Assembly: GCF_014117445.1 (NCBI RefSeq)
Contig: NZ_CP059851.1
Span: 1,302,001 to 1,366,000, forward strand
Length of the DNA stretch: 64,000 nt
Reading direction: 5' to 3'
DNA from: Sandaracinobacteroides saxicola
GTDB taxonomy: Bacteria; Pseudomonadota; Alphaproteobacteria; Sphingomonadales; Sphingomonadaceae
This document shows positions 17,562 to 27,531 of this stretch, in pieces (the first letter of the stretch is position 1; every line of letters starts with the position of its first letter). The notes beneath the pieces were generated by a model, which made no database searches, was not told the DNA's origin, and worked only from the letters and a program-made list of their open reading frames with translations. The position numbers and the translations under genes are program-made.

Positions 17562-17897
17562 TCAACTCTTGGTGAAGAGCTTGCCGGCCATGCCGATGAC
17601 ATCGTCGACGATGCTGCCGTCCTTGTCGGCGTCGAGCATGGCGGTAAGGCCGCCGCTGTTGGCCATCAGCGACTGCACCATCGCCATGACGGCACTGGCA
17701 TCGAGGCCGGTGGCGGCGGCGCCCGACTGGGCGAGTGCAGAGGGGTCGCTGACGCCGGCCGACGCCTGGCCGCCGAGGTGGGAGAGCAGCTGGCTGACGA
17801 TCTCTGGCGAGACGCCATGGTCTTGCGCCAGCTTCATCGCCTGCGCCTGAAGCGCGGTGGCGCCGCCGAGCTGGCCGAGAATCGAGGTCAGGTCCAT
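17562..17897 (-). CDS. DUF937/YidB-like small protein inserted between ccmB and ccmC
   Basis: 111 aa. N-terminal MDLTSILGQLGGA, a helical middle rich in Ala/Ser/Gln, and a C-terminal DADKDGSIVDDVIGM that resembles a single EF-hand-like loop, as in DUF937/YidB-type proteins. No signal peptide. ATG follows GGGAGAAG. The ccm transcription direction is kept, with 37 bp to ccmB and 51 bp to ccmC, so it is probably co-transcribed. No role in cytochrome c maturation is known for this family. Confidence 0.8.
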   Translation of the reverse strand: MDLTSILGQLGGATALQAQAMKLAQDHGVSPEIVSQLLSHLGGQASAGVSDPSALAQSGAAATGLDASAVMAMVQSLMANSGGLTAMLDADKDGSIVDDVIGMAGKLFTKS

Positions 17898-17934
17898 GAT
17901 GCTTCTCCCTTACGCGCTTTGTAGCAGCGCGATG

Positions 17935-18564
17935 TTACGTGCGTGCGGCGCCGAGCGCCAGTGCCGTGCCGAAGGGGCAGACGGCGGCGAGCAGCAGCGC
18001 GGCGGCGGCGAGAAGCCTGCCGGCGGAAGGGGCGTCGGGCGTGCTGCCGAACACCAGCATCGGAATGGCGAGCGGCAGGACGAGGAGCGCGGCGATGCTG
18101 CCGCGGGCGCCGAGCGTGAGGGCGGCGGCGAGGTTGGCGAGCGCGGCGAGGCCGAGGCCGCCGAGGGCGAGGGCGAGGGCGAGCGAGGGCCACTGCGCGG
18201 CCGGCAGGCCAAGGAGGGTGGCGGCGACGGGGAGGGCGAGGAGCAGCGGCAGGGTGAAGGCGAGCCAGAGCGCCAGCATGCGGGCGAAGGCCAGGCTCTC
18301 GTTCGCGATGCCGCGGCTGGCGAGCTGGTCGAGCGTGCCGTCCGCCGCGTCCTGTGCGTAAAGGTCGGCGATGGGGAGCAGGCTGGCCAGCAGCGCCGCG
18401 ATCCAGAGAATGCCCGGCGCGAGGCGGGCGAGCAGGCCGATGTCGGGACCGAGCGCGAAGGGCATCAGCACGGCGACCATGACGAAGAACAGGGTGGGGA
18501 GCAGCAGCAGTCCTGGGCGGCCGAGCGCGAGGGTGAGATCCCGCCGGATGAGGGCGAGGATCAT
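17935..18564 (-). CDS. ccmB: haem exporter protein CcmB
   Basis: 209 aa with six predicted membrane helices and the characteristic start MILALIRRDLTLALGRPG followed by LLLPTLFFVMVAVLMPFALG. ABC-transporter permease of the CcmABCDE complex that releases holo-CcmE. Its ATG overlaps the stop of the DUF1192 gene (ATGA, 18561-18564). The ATPase gene ccmA, normally immediately upstream, is absent here and must be elsewhere in the genome if the system works. Confidence 0.92.
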   Translation of the reverse strand: MILALIRRDLTLALGRPGLLLLPTLFFVMVAVLMPFALGPDIGLLARLAPGILWIAALLASLLPIADLYAQDAADGTLDQLASRGIANESLAFARMLALWLAFTLPLLLALPVAATLLGLPAAQWPSLALALALGGLGLAALANLAAALTLGARGSIAALLVLPLAIPMLVFGSTPDAPSAGRLLAAAALLLAAVCPFGTALALGAART

Positions 18565-18758
18565 TTCCTGAACAGGGCGTCGGCGGCGTGGCGGACCTGG
18601 CCGGTGCCGTCGAGGCGCTTGCGGACGCGGGCAATCTCGGTTTCGAGGACGGCGATGCGTTCGTGCAGTTCGTCGCGCGAGAGCCGGTCGAGGTCCTGGC
18701 GGGTGAGGATGGCGAGCGGATCGTCCGGGCGTTTGGCGAAAAGTTCGTCGAGGTCCAT
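18561..18758 (-). CDS. DUF1192-family small protein
   Basis: 65 aa, charged and helical, beginning MDLDELFAKRPDDPL and continuing with an amphipathic coiled-coil-like segment (about 22-50, DRLSRDELHERIAVLETEI). This is the DUF1192 pattern, a short alphaproteobacterial protein usually encoded next to a quinone oxidoreductase gene, as it is here (divergent gene at 18840). Translationally coupled to ccmB. Function unknown. Confidence 0.85.
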   Translation of the reverse strand: MDLDELFAKRPDDPLAILTRQDLDRLSRDELHERIAVLETEIARVRKRLDGTGQVRHAADALFRK

Positions 18759-18839
18759 GGCGCATCCTTTCTGCCGTTGAACTGGCAGGGGGTGAAGTGG
18801 CACGGGGGACGTTGCAGAACAAGCCAGAGGGGTGCGCGC

Positions 18840-19841
18840 GTGACCGAGCTGCCGACCATGATGACCGCCATCGATCCCGCGAAGCCCGGCGGGCCGGAGC
18901 TGCTGCTGCCGGTGCAGCGGCCGCTGCCGGTGGCGGGGCCGGGAGAGGTGCTGATCCGCGTGCATGCCGCGGGCGTGAACCGGCCGGACATCCTGCAGCG
19001 GCTGGGGCTGTATCCGATGCCGCCGGGAACGCCGACGATCATGGGGCTGGAGTGCGCGGGTGAAGTGGTGGCGGTGGGGGAGGGCGTCGACCCCTCCCAC
19101 CTGGGCGATCCGGTGACCGCGCTGGTGAGCGGCGGCGCCTACGCCGGCTATTGCGCGGCGCCGCTGGGCCAGTGCCTGCCGGTGCCGGCGGGGATGAGTT
19201 TCGTGGAGGCGGCGTCTCTGCCGGAGACCTATTTCACGGTGTGGTCCAACCTGTTCGACCGGGCGGGGGCGAAAGTCGGGGAGACGGTGCTGGTCCATGG
19301 CGGCACGTCGGGCATCGGGGTGACGGCGATCGACCTGTGCAAGGCGTTCGGGGTGACGGTGATCGTGACCTGCGGCAGCGATGCCAAATGCGCGGCGGCG
19401 GTGACGCTGGGGGCGGCGCATGCGATCAACTATCGCGACGGGGATTTCGCGCCGGAGGTGCTCTCCTTCACCAAGGGCCGGGGCGTGGACATCGTGATCG
19501 ACATGGTGGGCGGCGACTATATCCCACGCAACCTCGCCTGCCTGGCGGAGGAGGGGCGGCATGTCTCGATCGCCTTCCAGATGGGGGCGCGGGTGGACAT
19601 CGACCTGGCGCTGGTGATGCGCAAGCGGCTGCACCTGACGGGGTCGATGCTGCGGCCGCGGCCGGTGGCGTTCAAGGCGGCGGTGGCGGACGCGCTGCGG
19701 GCGAAGGTGTGGCCGAAGTTCGAGGACGGCAGCCTGTCGCCGCGAATCGACCGGGTGTTTCCGCTGGCCGAGGCGGCGGCGGCGCACCGGCACATGGAAT
19801 CGGGCGAGCATATCGGCAAGATCGTGTTGCAGATGCTGTGA
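18840..19841 (+). CDS. NAD(P)H-quinone oxidoreductase (zeta-crystallin/QOR-type, MDR superfamily)
   Basis: 333 aa from a GTG at 18840 preceded by AGAGGGG at 7 nt; alternative ATGs follow at 18858 and 18861. Zinc-free medium-chain reductase: N-terminal GroES-like domain with HAAGVNRPDILQR, YPMPPGTP and GLECAGEV, nucleotide-binding fold with VHGGTSGIGVTAI, and a C-terminal HIGKIVL. The family transfers hydride from NAD(P)H to quinones or to double bonds next to a carbonyl. Divergent from the DUF1192-ccmB genes. Cytoplasmic. Confidence 0.92.
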   Translation: MTELPTMMTAIDPAKPGGPELLLPVQRPLPVAGPGEVLIRVHAAGVNRPDILQRLGLYPMPPGTPTIMGLECAGEVVAVGEGVDPSHLGDPVTALVSGGAYAGYCAAPLGQCLPVPAGMSFVEAASLPETYFTVWSNLFDRAGAKVGETVLVHGGTSGIGVTAIDLCKAFGVTVIVTCGSDAKCAAAVTLGAAHAINYRDGDFAPEVLSFTKGRGVDIVIDMVGGDYIPRNLACLAEEGRHVSIAFQMGARVDIDLALVMRKRLHLTGSMLRPRPVAFKAAVADALRAKVWPKFEDGSLSPRIDRVFPLAEAAAAHRHMESGEHIGKIVLQML

Positions 19842-20018
19842 CATAAACGCCACGTCGCGAAGCGGAGCAGGGTTTCGGCGGCGAAATATATCCGCGCGGC
19901 GGATAGTCGCAGTGGATTGTTGCGTGTGTGTCGGGCGGCGGCGGCATGGCGCATGGCAATCCGATGACAAACCCTCCCCCCGGGTGACGGCATCGGGGTT
20001 CAGGGAAAGGGAAAATCC

Positions 20019-22517
20019 ATGACCAGCCGTCAGCTTCTCGTGTCGTCGCTCAGCCTGCTTGCCGTGTGCGCGGCCACGTCCGTCCACGCCCAGACGCCGC
20101 CGGCGACCGCCGAGGCGGCCGACGGCAATGACATCATCGTGACGGCGCGGCTGACGCGCGAACGGTTGCAGGACGTGCCGATCTCGGTGACCTCGGTCAA
20201 CGCCGAGGAGCTGTCGAAACAGGGCATCAACAGCTTCCGCGACATCGCGTCGAAGGTGGCGGGGTTCAGTTTCGAAACGTTGCAGCCCCTGATCCCGCAA
20301 AGCTCGATCCGGGGCCAGGTGAACCTGCGCACCGATTCGCCGGTGACGAATGTCGCCTATTATCTGGACGGCATCTATCTGCAGCGCGCCTATCTGGTGG
20401 ACCAGAAGCTGATCGACGTGTCGCGGATCGAGGTGATCAAGGGGCCGCAATCGGCGCTTTATGGCCGCAACAGCTTCGCCGGCGCGATCAACATGACGAC
20501 GCGCGAGCCGTCGCTGGATGCGATCGAGGCCAGCGTTTCGGGGACGGTCGGCAATTATGACCGCTATGAGGCGCGCGGGCGGATTTCGGTGCCGCTGATG
20601 GCGGGCCGACTGGCGGTGTCGGTGGCGGGCGGCTTCACCAAGTTCGACGGCAGCTGGGCCAATGCCCATCCGCTGGCCAATTCCGATACGGCGAGCACCA
20701 AGGGGCGCATCGGCGGCTATGACAATTGGGCCGTGCAGGGCCAGGTGAAGTGGAAGCTGACCGACACGCTGACCTTCACCGGCCTGTGGATCCACACGCA
20801 GCGGGACGAGGAAACGCTGGCCGGCTATTCGGTCGGCACCTCCACCCTGCTGTCGCCGTTCAACACGCTCAATGCCTCGCCGCGGCCTGGCCTGACGCCG
20901 CCCTTCACCGTGCAGAACCGGCTGTTCGTGGGCGAATTTCCGGCAACGCCGATCGTGGCGGCGGGGGACACCACCCGTCCGGCGGGGCTGTTGACCGATC
21001 CGCGCGCGTTCGGGGTGCGCGGGCCGACCGACCTCGCCTCCGCCAAGCTGGAATGGGCGCCGGACAGCGGGCCTTTCTCGGCGGTCGCCTATCAGTTCGG
21101 TTATTCGCGGGCGAAGGTGTTCGGCCGGGGATCGCCGCAGCCCAACCCGCTGTCGCCGGTGATCGTGGCGCTGCCGCCGGCGTTCATCCCGGTGAATTTC
21201 GGCACCATCTTCGATGAATCGGGCACGGATTCCAGCTTCAAGGGCTTCAGCCACGATCTGAAATTCACGCTGGCGGGCAATGACTGGTGGAATGGTTTCT
21301 TCGGCGTGAATTACAGCCGGACGCGGGACATCGCCTCCAACGCGACCAGCTTCGCGCCGGCGAACACGATGATCGAGCCGAACCCGGCGCTGCTGTTCCC
21401 GGTGGGGCCGGGCCTGCCCTTCCCGTCGAACCTGTTCCAGCGGACGGGTTATCTGCAACGCGACGAGAATATCCTGTCGGGCTATTTCTTCCTGAAGGTG
21501 CGCCCGGCCGACGATTTCGAGGCGACGTTCGAGGGGCGCTATACCAACGAGGACCAGAAGGCGCTCGACCTGCTGACGCGCGAGCCGACCAATGCGGCGG
21601 TGCAGGCACTGCTGCCGCCGCGTTTTGCCCAGACCATCAGCTATTTCACGCCGCGGGTCACGCTGACCTATAAATTCTCCTCCAACAACAACATCTACGC
21701 CTCGGTGGCGCGGGGGGTGAAGGCGGGCGGGCTGAACGGCAACACGCCGTTCGCGGGCCAGCGCGCCTATGGGTCCGAGAAGAACTGGACCTATGAGATC
21801 GGCACCAAGAACAGCTTCATGGACGGGGCGCTGACGCTGAACCTGGCGGCTTTCCACACCGACTGGAGCAATTTGCAGACCAGCGTGGTGCGGCTGGCGG
21901 CCAATGGCACGGCGCCGAGCTTCTTCGCGATCGTGCCGTCGACCGTGGGGAACATCGGGGGCGTGAGCATCTGGGGCGTGGAAGGCGACCTGTCCTGGCG
22001 GGTCGCCGAGCCGCTGCGGCTGTTCGCCAGCGCCAGCTACAACCGCTCGCGCTACAAGGATGGCAGCTTCAGCCAGCGCTTCGGCGCCTCGGGCAACTGC
22101 GACGGGACGGTGTGCGCCACGCAGACCGTCGCCGGGCAGCCGACCGCGGTGCTGAGCGTGAGCGGCAACCAGCTGGAGCGGGTGCCGGATTTCAACGCGG
22201 TGGGCGGGTTCAGCCTGGATACCAGCGTGGGTGACGGCGTCGGCCTGTTCCTGCGCGGCGACGTGACCTATAAGTCGAAACAATATATGGACGAGGCGAA
22301 CCTGAGCTTCGTGCCGGGCCGGACCCTGTTCAATGCCAGTGCCGGGTTCACCGCGGGCGGGTTCGACGTGACCTTCTGGATGAAGAATATCGGCGACAAG
22401 AAATATGTCTCGACCGCGCTGTTCCTGATCGGCACCAACGGGGCGCTCTCGGCCTCCTATGTGCCGGTGCTGGGCGAGCGGCGGACCTTCGGGGTGACCG
22501 GGGGTTTCAAATTCTGA
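20019..22517 (+). CDS. TonB-dependent outer-membrane receptor
   Basis: 832 aa. Signal peptide about 1-24 (ending SVHAQ), TonB box DIIVTARLTRERLQDVPIS, plug with SRIEVIKGPQSALYGRNSF and INMTTREPS, barrel strands to the C-terminal TFGVTGGFKF, which ends in Phe as required for Bam assembly. The plug ligand region lacks the usual LRG triplet (SSIRGQVN instead). Alone in its transcription unit: a 177-bp leader precedes it and a hairpin follows. Ligand unknown. Confidence 0.93.
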   Translation: MTSRQLLVSSLSLLAVCAATSVHAQTPPATAEAADGNDIIVTARLTRERLQDVPISVTSVNAEELSKQGINSFRDIASKVAGFSFETLQPLIPQSSIRGQVNLRTDSPVTNVAYYLDGIYLQRAYLVDQKLIDVSRIEVIKGPQSALYGRNSFAGAINMTTREPSLDAIEASVSGTVGNYDRYEARGRISVPLMAGRLAVSVAGGFTKFDGSWANAHPLANSDTASTKGRIGGYDNWAVQGQVKWKLTDTLTFTGLWIHTQRDEETLAGYSVGTSTLLSPFNTLNASPRPGLTPPFTVQNRLFVGEFPATPIVAAGDTTRPAGLLTDPRAFGVRGPTDLASAKLEWAPDSGPFSAVAYQFGYSRAKVFGRGSPQPNPLSPVIVALPPAFIPVNFGTIFDESGTDSSFKGFSHDLKFTLAGNDWWNGFFGVNYSRTRDIASNATSFAPANTMIEPNPALLFPVGPGLPFPSNLFQRTGYLQRDENILSGYFFLKVRPADDFEATFEGRYTNEDQKALDLLTREPTNAAVQALLPPRFAQTISYFTPRVTLTYKFSSNNNIYASVARGVKAGGLNGNTPFAGQRAYGSEKNWTYEIGTKNSFMDGALTLNLAAFHTDWSNLQTSVVRLAANGTAPSFFAIVPSTVGNIGGVSIWGVEGDLSWRVAEPLRLFASASYNRSRYKDGSFSQRFGASGNCDGTVCATQTVAGQPTAVLSVSGNQLERVPDFNAVGGFSLDTSVGDGVGLFLRGDVTYKSKQYMDEANLSFVPGRTLFNASAGFTAGGFDVTFWMKNIGDKKYVSTALFLIGTNGALSASYVPVLGERRTFGVTGGFKF

Positions 22518-22541
22518 CGCCGGGGCCGGGGCTTGTCACTT

Positions 22542-22571
22542 ATGCGGGTTCCCGGCGGCGGGGACCCGCAT
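22542..22571 (+). terminator. hairpin after the TonB receptor gene
   Basis: A 12-bp stem (ATGCGGGT...ACCCGCAT with one G-T wobble) around a GGCGGC loop, 24 bp after the receptor stop and just before the next gene. No T run follows, so it may act as a weak or Rho-aided terminator or stabilise the 3' end. Confidence 0.5.
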
Positions 22572-22583
22572 TAGCCTGTTGCC

Positions 22584-23183
22584 ATGCCTGAGATTTCCGC
22601 CCTGAAAGTCGAGCTGGCCGAACTGGGTGCCCGGACCGAGGTGGGGTTCGACGCCGGCGGGGCCGATGTGGAGCGCATCAAGGCGCTGGCGGCGGCGCTG
22701 GAGGGGTTAAACCCGACGGCGGAGCCGAGCCGCGCGGTGGCACTGCTGCGTGGGCGATGGAAGCTGCTCTATTCGAGTTTCGGCTTGCAGCGCGACACGA
22801 CGCTGGCGCGGCTGAGCTTCAACGTGCTGCCGAAAAGCCCGATCCGGGTGAAGGAGCTGTTCCAGGAGATCGACCCGGCGACGGGCCTTTACGACAATGT
22901 GGTGACGTTCGATGGCGAGGACGGGTTTCCCGGTGAGTCGGTGACGCTGGGGGAATATGCGGTGGTCGACGACCATCGGCTGGACGTGCGCTTTACCGAA
23001 GCGCTGGTGCTGGGACCGGGGGCGCCGGTGCGGCTGCCGCTGGACAATGCGCGGATCCCGCCGCTGTACAGTGATGTGACCTTTCTGGATGACGGGTTCC
23101 GGTTGAACCGGGGGAGCTTTGGCAACCTTTATGTGCTGGAGCGGCTGGATCCGGCGCCGCTGCGCTGGGCCAGAGACGGTTGA
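22584..23183 (+). CDS. PAP/fibrillin-like lipid-associated protein
   Basis: 199 aa. An N-terminal helix (2-40) precedes a lipocalin-like beta region with GRWKLLYSSFGLQRD (about 57-71), the position and pattern of the W-x-LLY(T/S)S motif of plastid lipid-associated (PAP/fibrillin) proteins, and a C-terminal LNRGSFGNLYVLER that matches the conserved end of that fold. No signal peptide, so cytoplasmic or peripheral. In plants and cyanobacteria the family binds hydrophobic molecules such as carotenoids and quinones; here the ligand is unknown. The next gene starts 31 bp later in the same direction. Confidence 0.7.
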   Translation: MPEISALKVELAELGARTEVGFDAGGADVERIKALAAALEGLNPTAEPSRAVALLRGRWKLLYSSFGLQRDTTLARLSFNVLPKSPIRVKELFQEIDPATGLYDNVVTFDGEDGFPGESVTLGEYAVVDDHRLDVRFTEALVLGPGAPVRLPLDNARIPPLYSDVTFLDDGFRLNRGSFGNLYVLERLDPAPLRWARDG

Positions 23184-23214
23184 AGTCCGCCTTTGGACCG
23201 GCCACATTGCAGGG

Positions 23215-24231
23215 ATGACGCTGCGGCTTTCCGTTCTTGACCAGTCGCCGATTGCCGAGGGGGGCAGTGGCGGGCAGGCGTTACGCAACAGTCTGGACCT
23301 GGCGCGGCAGGCCGAGGTGCTGGGCTATCACCGTTTCTGGATGGCGGAGCATCATGCGACGCCGGGGCTGGCGAGTGCCTCGCCGGAGTTGATGCTGGCG
23401 GCGGCGGCGCGGGAGACGGCGCGCATCCGGCTGGGCACGGGCGGCGTGATGCTGCCGCATTATTCGCCGTTCAAGGTGGCGGAGAGCTTTTCGATGCTGG
23501 CGGGGCTTGCGCCGGGGCGGATCGACCTGGGGCTGGGGCGGGCGCCTGGGAGCGACGGGCTGACGGCCTATGCCCTGCAACAGGACCGCGGCCGGCAGGT
23601 GATGCAGGATTTTCCGCAGGCGGCGGCGGAGCTTCTCGCCTATTTCGAGGATGATTTGCCGGCGGGACATCCGTTCGCGCATCTGGCGCGGACGTTGCCC
23701 GGCGGGGCCGAGACGCCGGATGTGTGGATGCTGGGGAGCAGCCCGGACAGCGCGATGCTGGCGGCGGCGCTGGGGTTGCCCTATTGCTTCGCCGATTTCA
23801 TCGCCGGGGCGCAGCCGGAGCTGACGGGGCAATACCGGGATGCGTTTCGTCCATCGGTGCGGCGGTCGGCGGCGGAGGCGATGGTGGCGCTATGGTGCAT
23901 CGCGGCGCCGAGCGAGGCGGAGGCGCGCTGGCTGGCGGGGAGCGCGCGGATGATGTTCGCGCACATGATGATGGGGCAGCTGATCGCGGTGCCGCATCCA
24001 GATGTTGCCGCGGCCTGGCTGGCGGCGAACCCACAGGCAGCGGCCGACCGGCCGGGGCGGCGGGTGGTGGTGGGGACGCCGGCGCAGTGCCGGGCGGGGA
24101 TCGAGGCGGCGGCCGCGGACTATGGCGCGGACGAGGTGATGCTGGTGAACATCCTGTATGACCATGTCGCGCGGGTGCGCAGCTATGCGCTGGTGGCGGA
24201 GGCGTTCGAGGGCCGCGCGCTTGCCGCCTGA
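23215..24231 (+). CDS. LLM-class flavin-dependent oxidoreductase
   Basis: 338 aa. A bacterial-luciferase-like TIM barrel of the MsnO8 type: LRLSVLDQSPIAEG at the start, FWMAEHHATPGLASASPE (about 41-58), RIRLGTGGVMLPHYSP, and APGRIDLGLGRAPGSD (about 99-114). These enzymes use FMNH2 or F420-type cofactors for monooxygenation. Start at 23215 follows GCAGGG. Possibly co-transcribed with the PAP-like gene before it and the permease gene 24 bp after it. Substrate unknown. Confidence 0.9.
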   Translation: MTLRLSVLDQSPIAEGGSGGQALRNSLDLARQAEVLGYHRFWMAEHHATPGLASASPELMLAAAARETARIRLGTGGVMLPHYSPFKVAESFSMLAGLAPGRIDLGLGRAPGSDGLTAYALQQDRGRQVMQDFPQAAAELLAYFEDDLPAGHPFAHLARTLPGGAETPDVWMLGSSPDSAMLAAALGLPYCFADFIAGAQPELTGQYRDAFRPSVRRSAAEAMVALWCIAAPSEAEARWLAGSARMMFAHMMMGQLIAVPHPDVAAAWLAANPQAAADRPGRRVVVGTPAQCRAGIEAAAADYGADEVMLVNILYDHVARVRSYALVAEAFEGRALAA

Positions 24232-24255
24232 GCGGGCGCGCGATAGCGATGCGGC

Positions 24256-25365
24256 ATGGCCTTTGAGATAACCAAGCCCGCGCCCGATTTCAGCTGGGCG
24301 GATTCGCTCGATTCGATGGAGGGGCTGCCGGCGGTGGCGCCGGAGGCGCGGGCGAAATCCTGGCCGGAGCGGTTGCGCAGCGCGGTGCAGCGGGTGTCAC
24401 CGGGTGCCTCGATCGCGGTGCTGGTGGCGCTGGCGGCGGCGTGGCTGTCCGACCATTATGGCGCGCCGGTGATGCTGTTCGCGCTGCTGCTGGGGATGGC
24501 GGTGAACTTCGCGGGCCAGGACAAGCGGATGCGGCCGGGCATCGATTTTATGGCGCGCACGGTGCTGCGGCTGGGTGTGGCGCTGCTGGGAGCGCGGATC
24601 ACGCTGGAGCAGGCGGCGGCGCTGGGGGGGCCGACGCTGGCGATGGCGACGGTGGGCGTGGCGCTGACGCTGGGGGCGGGCTGGGTGGCGGCGCGGGTGC
24701 TGAAGCTGACGCCGAACTTCGGGCTGCTGGCGGGCGGCGCGGTGGGCATCTGTGGTGCCTCGGCGGCGCTGGCGATTTCCAGCGTGCTGCCGCCGACGCC
24801 GGAGCGCGAGCGCGATACGATGCTGACGGTGGTGGGGGTGACGGCGCTGTCGACCGTGGCAATGATCCTCTATCCGATGCTGGCCGCGGCGATCGGGTTG
24901 AGCGAGCATCAGGCCGGCATCCTGATGGGGGCGACGATCCATGACGTGGCGCAGGTGGTGGGCGCCGGTTATGGCATCGGCAAGGAGGCGGGCGATACCG
25001 CGACCATCGTCAAGCTGTTCCGGGTGGCGCTGCTGCTGCCGGTGGTGCTGCTGATCTCCCTGATCTTTCGGGCGCAATTGGCGGCAGGGCCGAGGACGAG
25101 CCGGCCGCCGCTGCTGCCGACCTTCCTGATCGGCTTCGTGCTGCTGGTGGCGGTCAATTCGACCGGGCTGGTGCCCAGGGTGGTGACGGGCACGCTGTCC
25201 GACGCGAGCCGCTGGTGCCTGGTGGCGGCGATCGCGGCGCTGGGGGCGAAGACCGCGCTGGGCGATCTGGTGAAGGTGGGGCCGAAGCCGGTGCTGACGA
25301 TCCTGGCGGCGACGCTGCTGCTGCTGGCCTTCACGCTGACCGTCCTGCTGCTTTCGGGCGGTTGA
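24256..25365 (+). CDS. YeiH-family (UPF0324) inner-membrane protein
   Basis: 369 aa, about ten membrane helices after a 45-residue cytoplasmic N-terminus. Family signatures: LRLGVALLGARITL, GGAVGICGASAALAISSVL (about 160-178) and MGATIHDVAQVVGAGYGIG (about 220-238). Often annotated as a putative sulfate exporter, but transport has been shown for few members. No LysR regulator is adjacent, unlike in many genomes. Lies between a flavin oxidoreductase and a monooxygenase; a link to sulfonate metabolism is only a guess. Confidence 0.88.
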   Translation: MAFEITKPAPDFSWADSLDSMEGLPAVAPEARAKSWPERLRSAVQRVSPGASIAVLVALAAAWLSDHYGAPVMLFALLLGMAVNFAGQDKRMRPGIDFMARTVLRLGVALLGARITLEQAAALGGPTLAMATVGVALTLGAGWVAARVLKLTPNFGLLAGGAVGICGASAALAISSVLPPTPERERDTMLTVVGVTALSTVAMILYPMLAAAIGLSEHQAGILMGATIHDVAQVVGAGYGIGKEAGDTATIVKLFRVALLLPVVLLISLIFRAQLAAGPRTSRPPLLPTFLIGFVLLVAVNSTGLVPRVVTGTLSDASRWCLVAAIAALGAKTALGDLVKVGPKPVLTILAATLLLLAFTLTVLLLSGG

Positions 25366-25412
25366 CCGGCGGCGTTTTCCCGTGTCACAGAAATTGCGGA
25401 CGGGAGATACGC

Positions 25413-26915
<1,503 letters not shown>

Positions 26916-26918
26916 TGA

Positions 26919-27515
26919 TCAGTATTTGACGGAGCAGCCGTAGGGCTTGCTGCTGGCGACCTGCACCGGCTTGCCGGCCTCGAGGTCGTTGAGCGCGGCG
27001 CGGACGAAATTCTTCGCGCCCTTGATGTCGGCCGGGTCGGCGGTGGGGGTGTCGTCGATGCCGCCGGCATAGACCAGCGTGCCCTTGCCATCGATCACGA
27101 ACATGTGCGGGGTGGTGCGCGCGCCATAGGCCTTGCCGATGGTGCCCGCGGGATCGAGCAGATAGGCGGTGCTGTTGAAGCCTTGCGCCTTTTTCAGCGC
27201 GTTGGCGGCGCCGCCGTCGACATGGCCCTGCTTGCCCGGCGCGCCGCTGTTGATGGTGAGCCAGACGACGCCATCCTTGCGGGCTTCGCCTTGCAGGCGC
27301 TGCATGTCGCCGCCGCTGTAATGTTTCTTGACGAAGGGGCAGTCGGCGTTGGTCCATTCAAGGACCACCGTCTTGCCGCGGAAATCGGCGAGATTGTGCG
27401 TCTTGCCGTTGCTGTCGGTGGCGGTGAAGGCCGGGGCGGGCGAGCCGACGACGGCGTTGGCAAGGGCGGGGGCGGCGATCGCGATCGCCGCGGCGGTCAT
27501 CAGGGTCTTGAACAT
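26919..27515 (-). CDS. secreted thioredoxin-fold (AhpC/TSA-like) protein
   Basis: 198 aa. Signal peptide 1-20 (ending PALAN). Thioredoxin fold with a peroxiredoxin-like start (VVGSPAPAFTATDSNG), a single active-site Cys C59 in NADCPFVKKHY, cis-Pro at 136 (TTPHMF), and a second Cys only near the end (C194, YGCSVKY). It lacks a CxxC pair, so it is more likely a peroxiredoxin-like reductase substrate than a disulfide reductase. It sits 16 bp downstream of dsbD in the same direction, and DsbD could supply its electrons (inference). Confidence 0.88.
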   Translation of the reverse strand: MFKTLMTAAAIAIAAPALANAVVGSPAPAFTATDSNGKTHNLADFRGKTVVLEWTNADCPFVKKHYSGGDMQRLQGEARKDGVVWLTINSGAPGKQGHVDGGAANALKKAQGFNSTAYLLDPAGTIGKAYGARTTPHMFVIDGKGTLVYAGGIDDTPTADPADIKGAKNFVRAALNDLEAGKPVQVASSKPYGCSVKY

Positions 27516-27531
27516 CGTGACGCTCCGTTGG

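Noticed and set aside
18561-22283. 1240-codon open frame on the minus strand opposite the TonB receptor
   Set aside because: Only its first-printed end (18561-18758) is a real DUF1192 gene; the rest is antisense to the receptor and quinone oxidoreductase, with Arg/His/Gln-rich non-protein-like composition caused by high GC.
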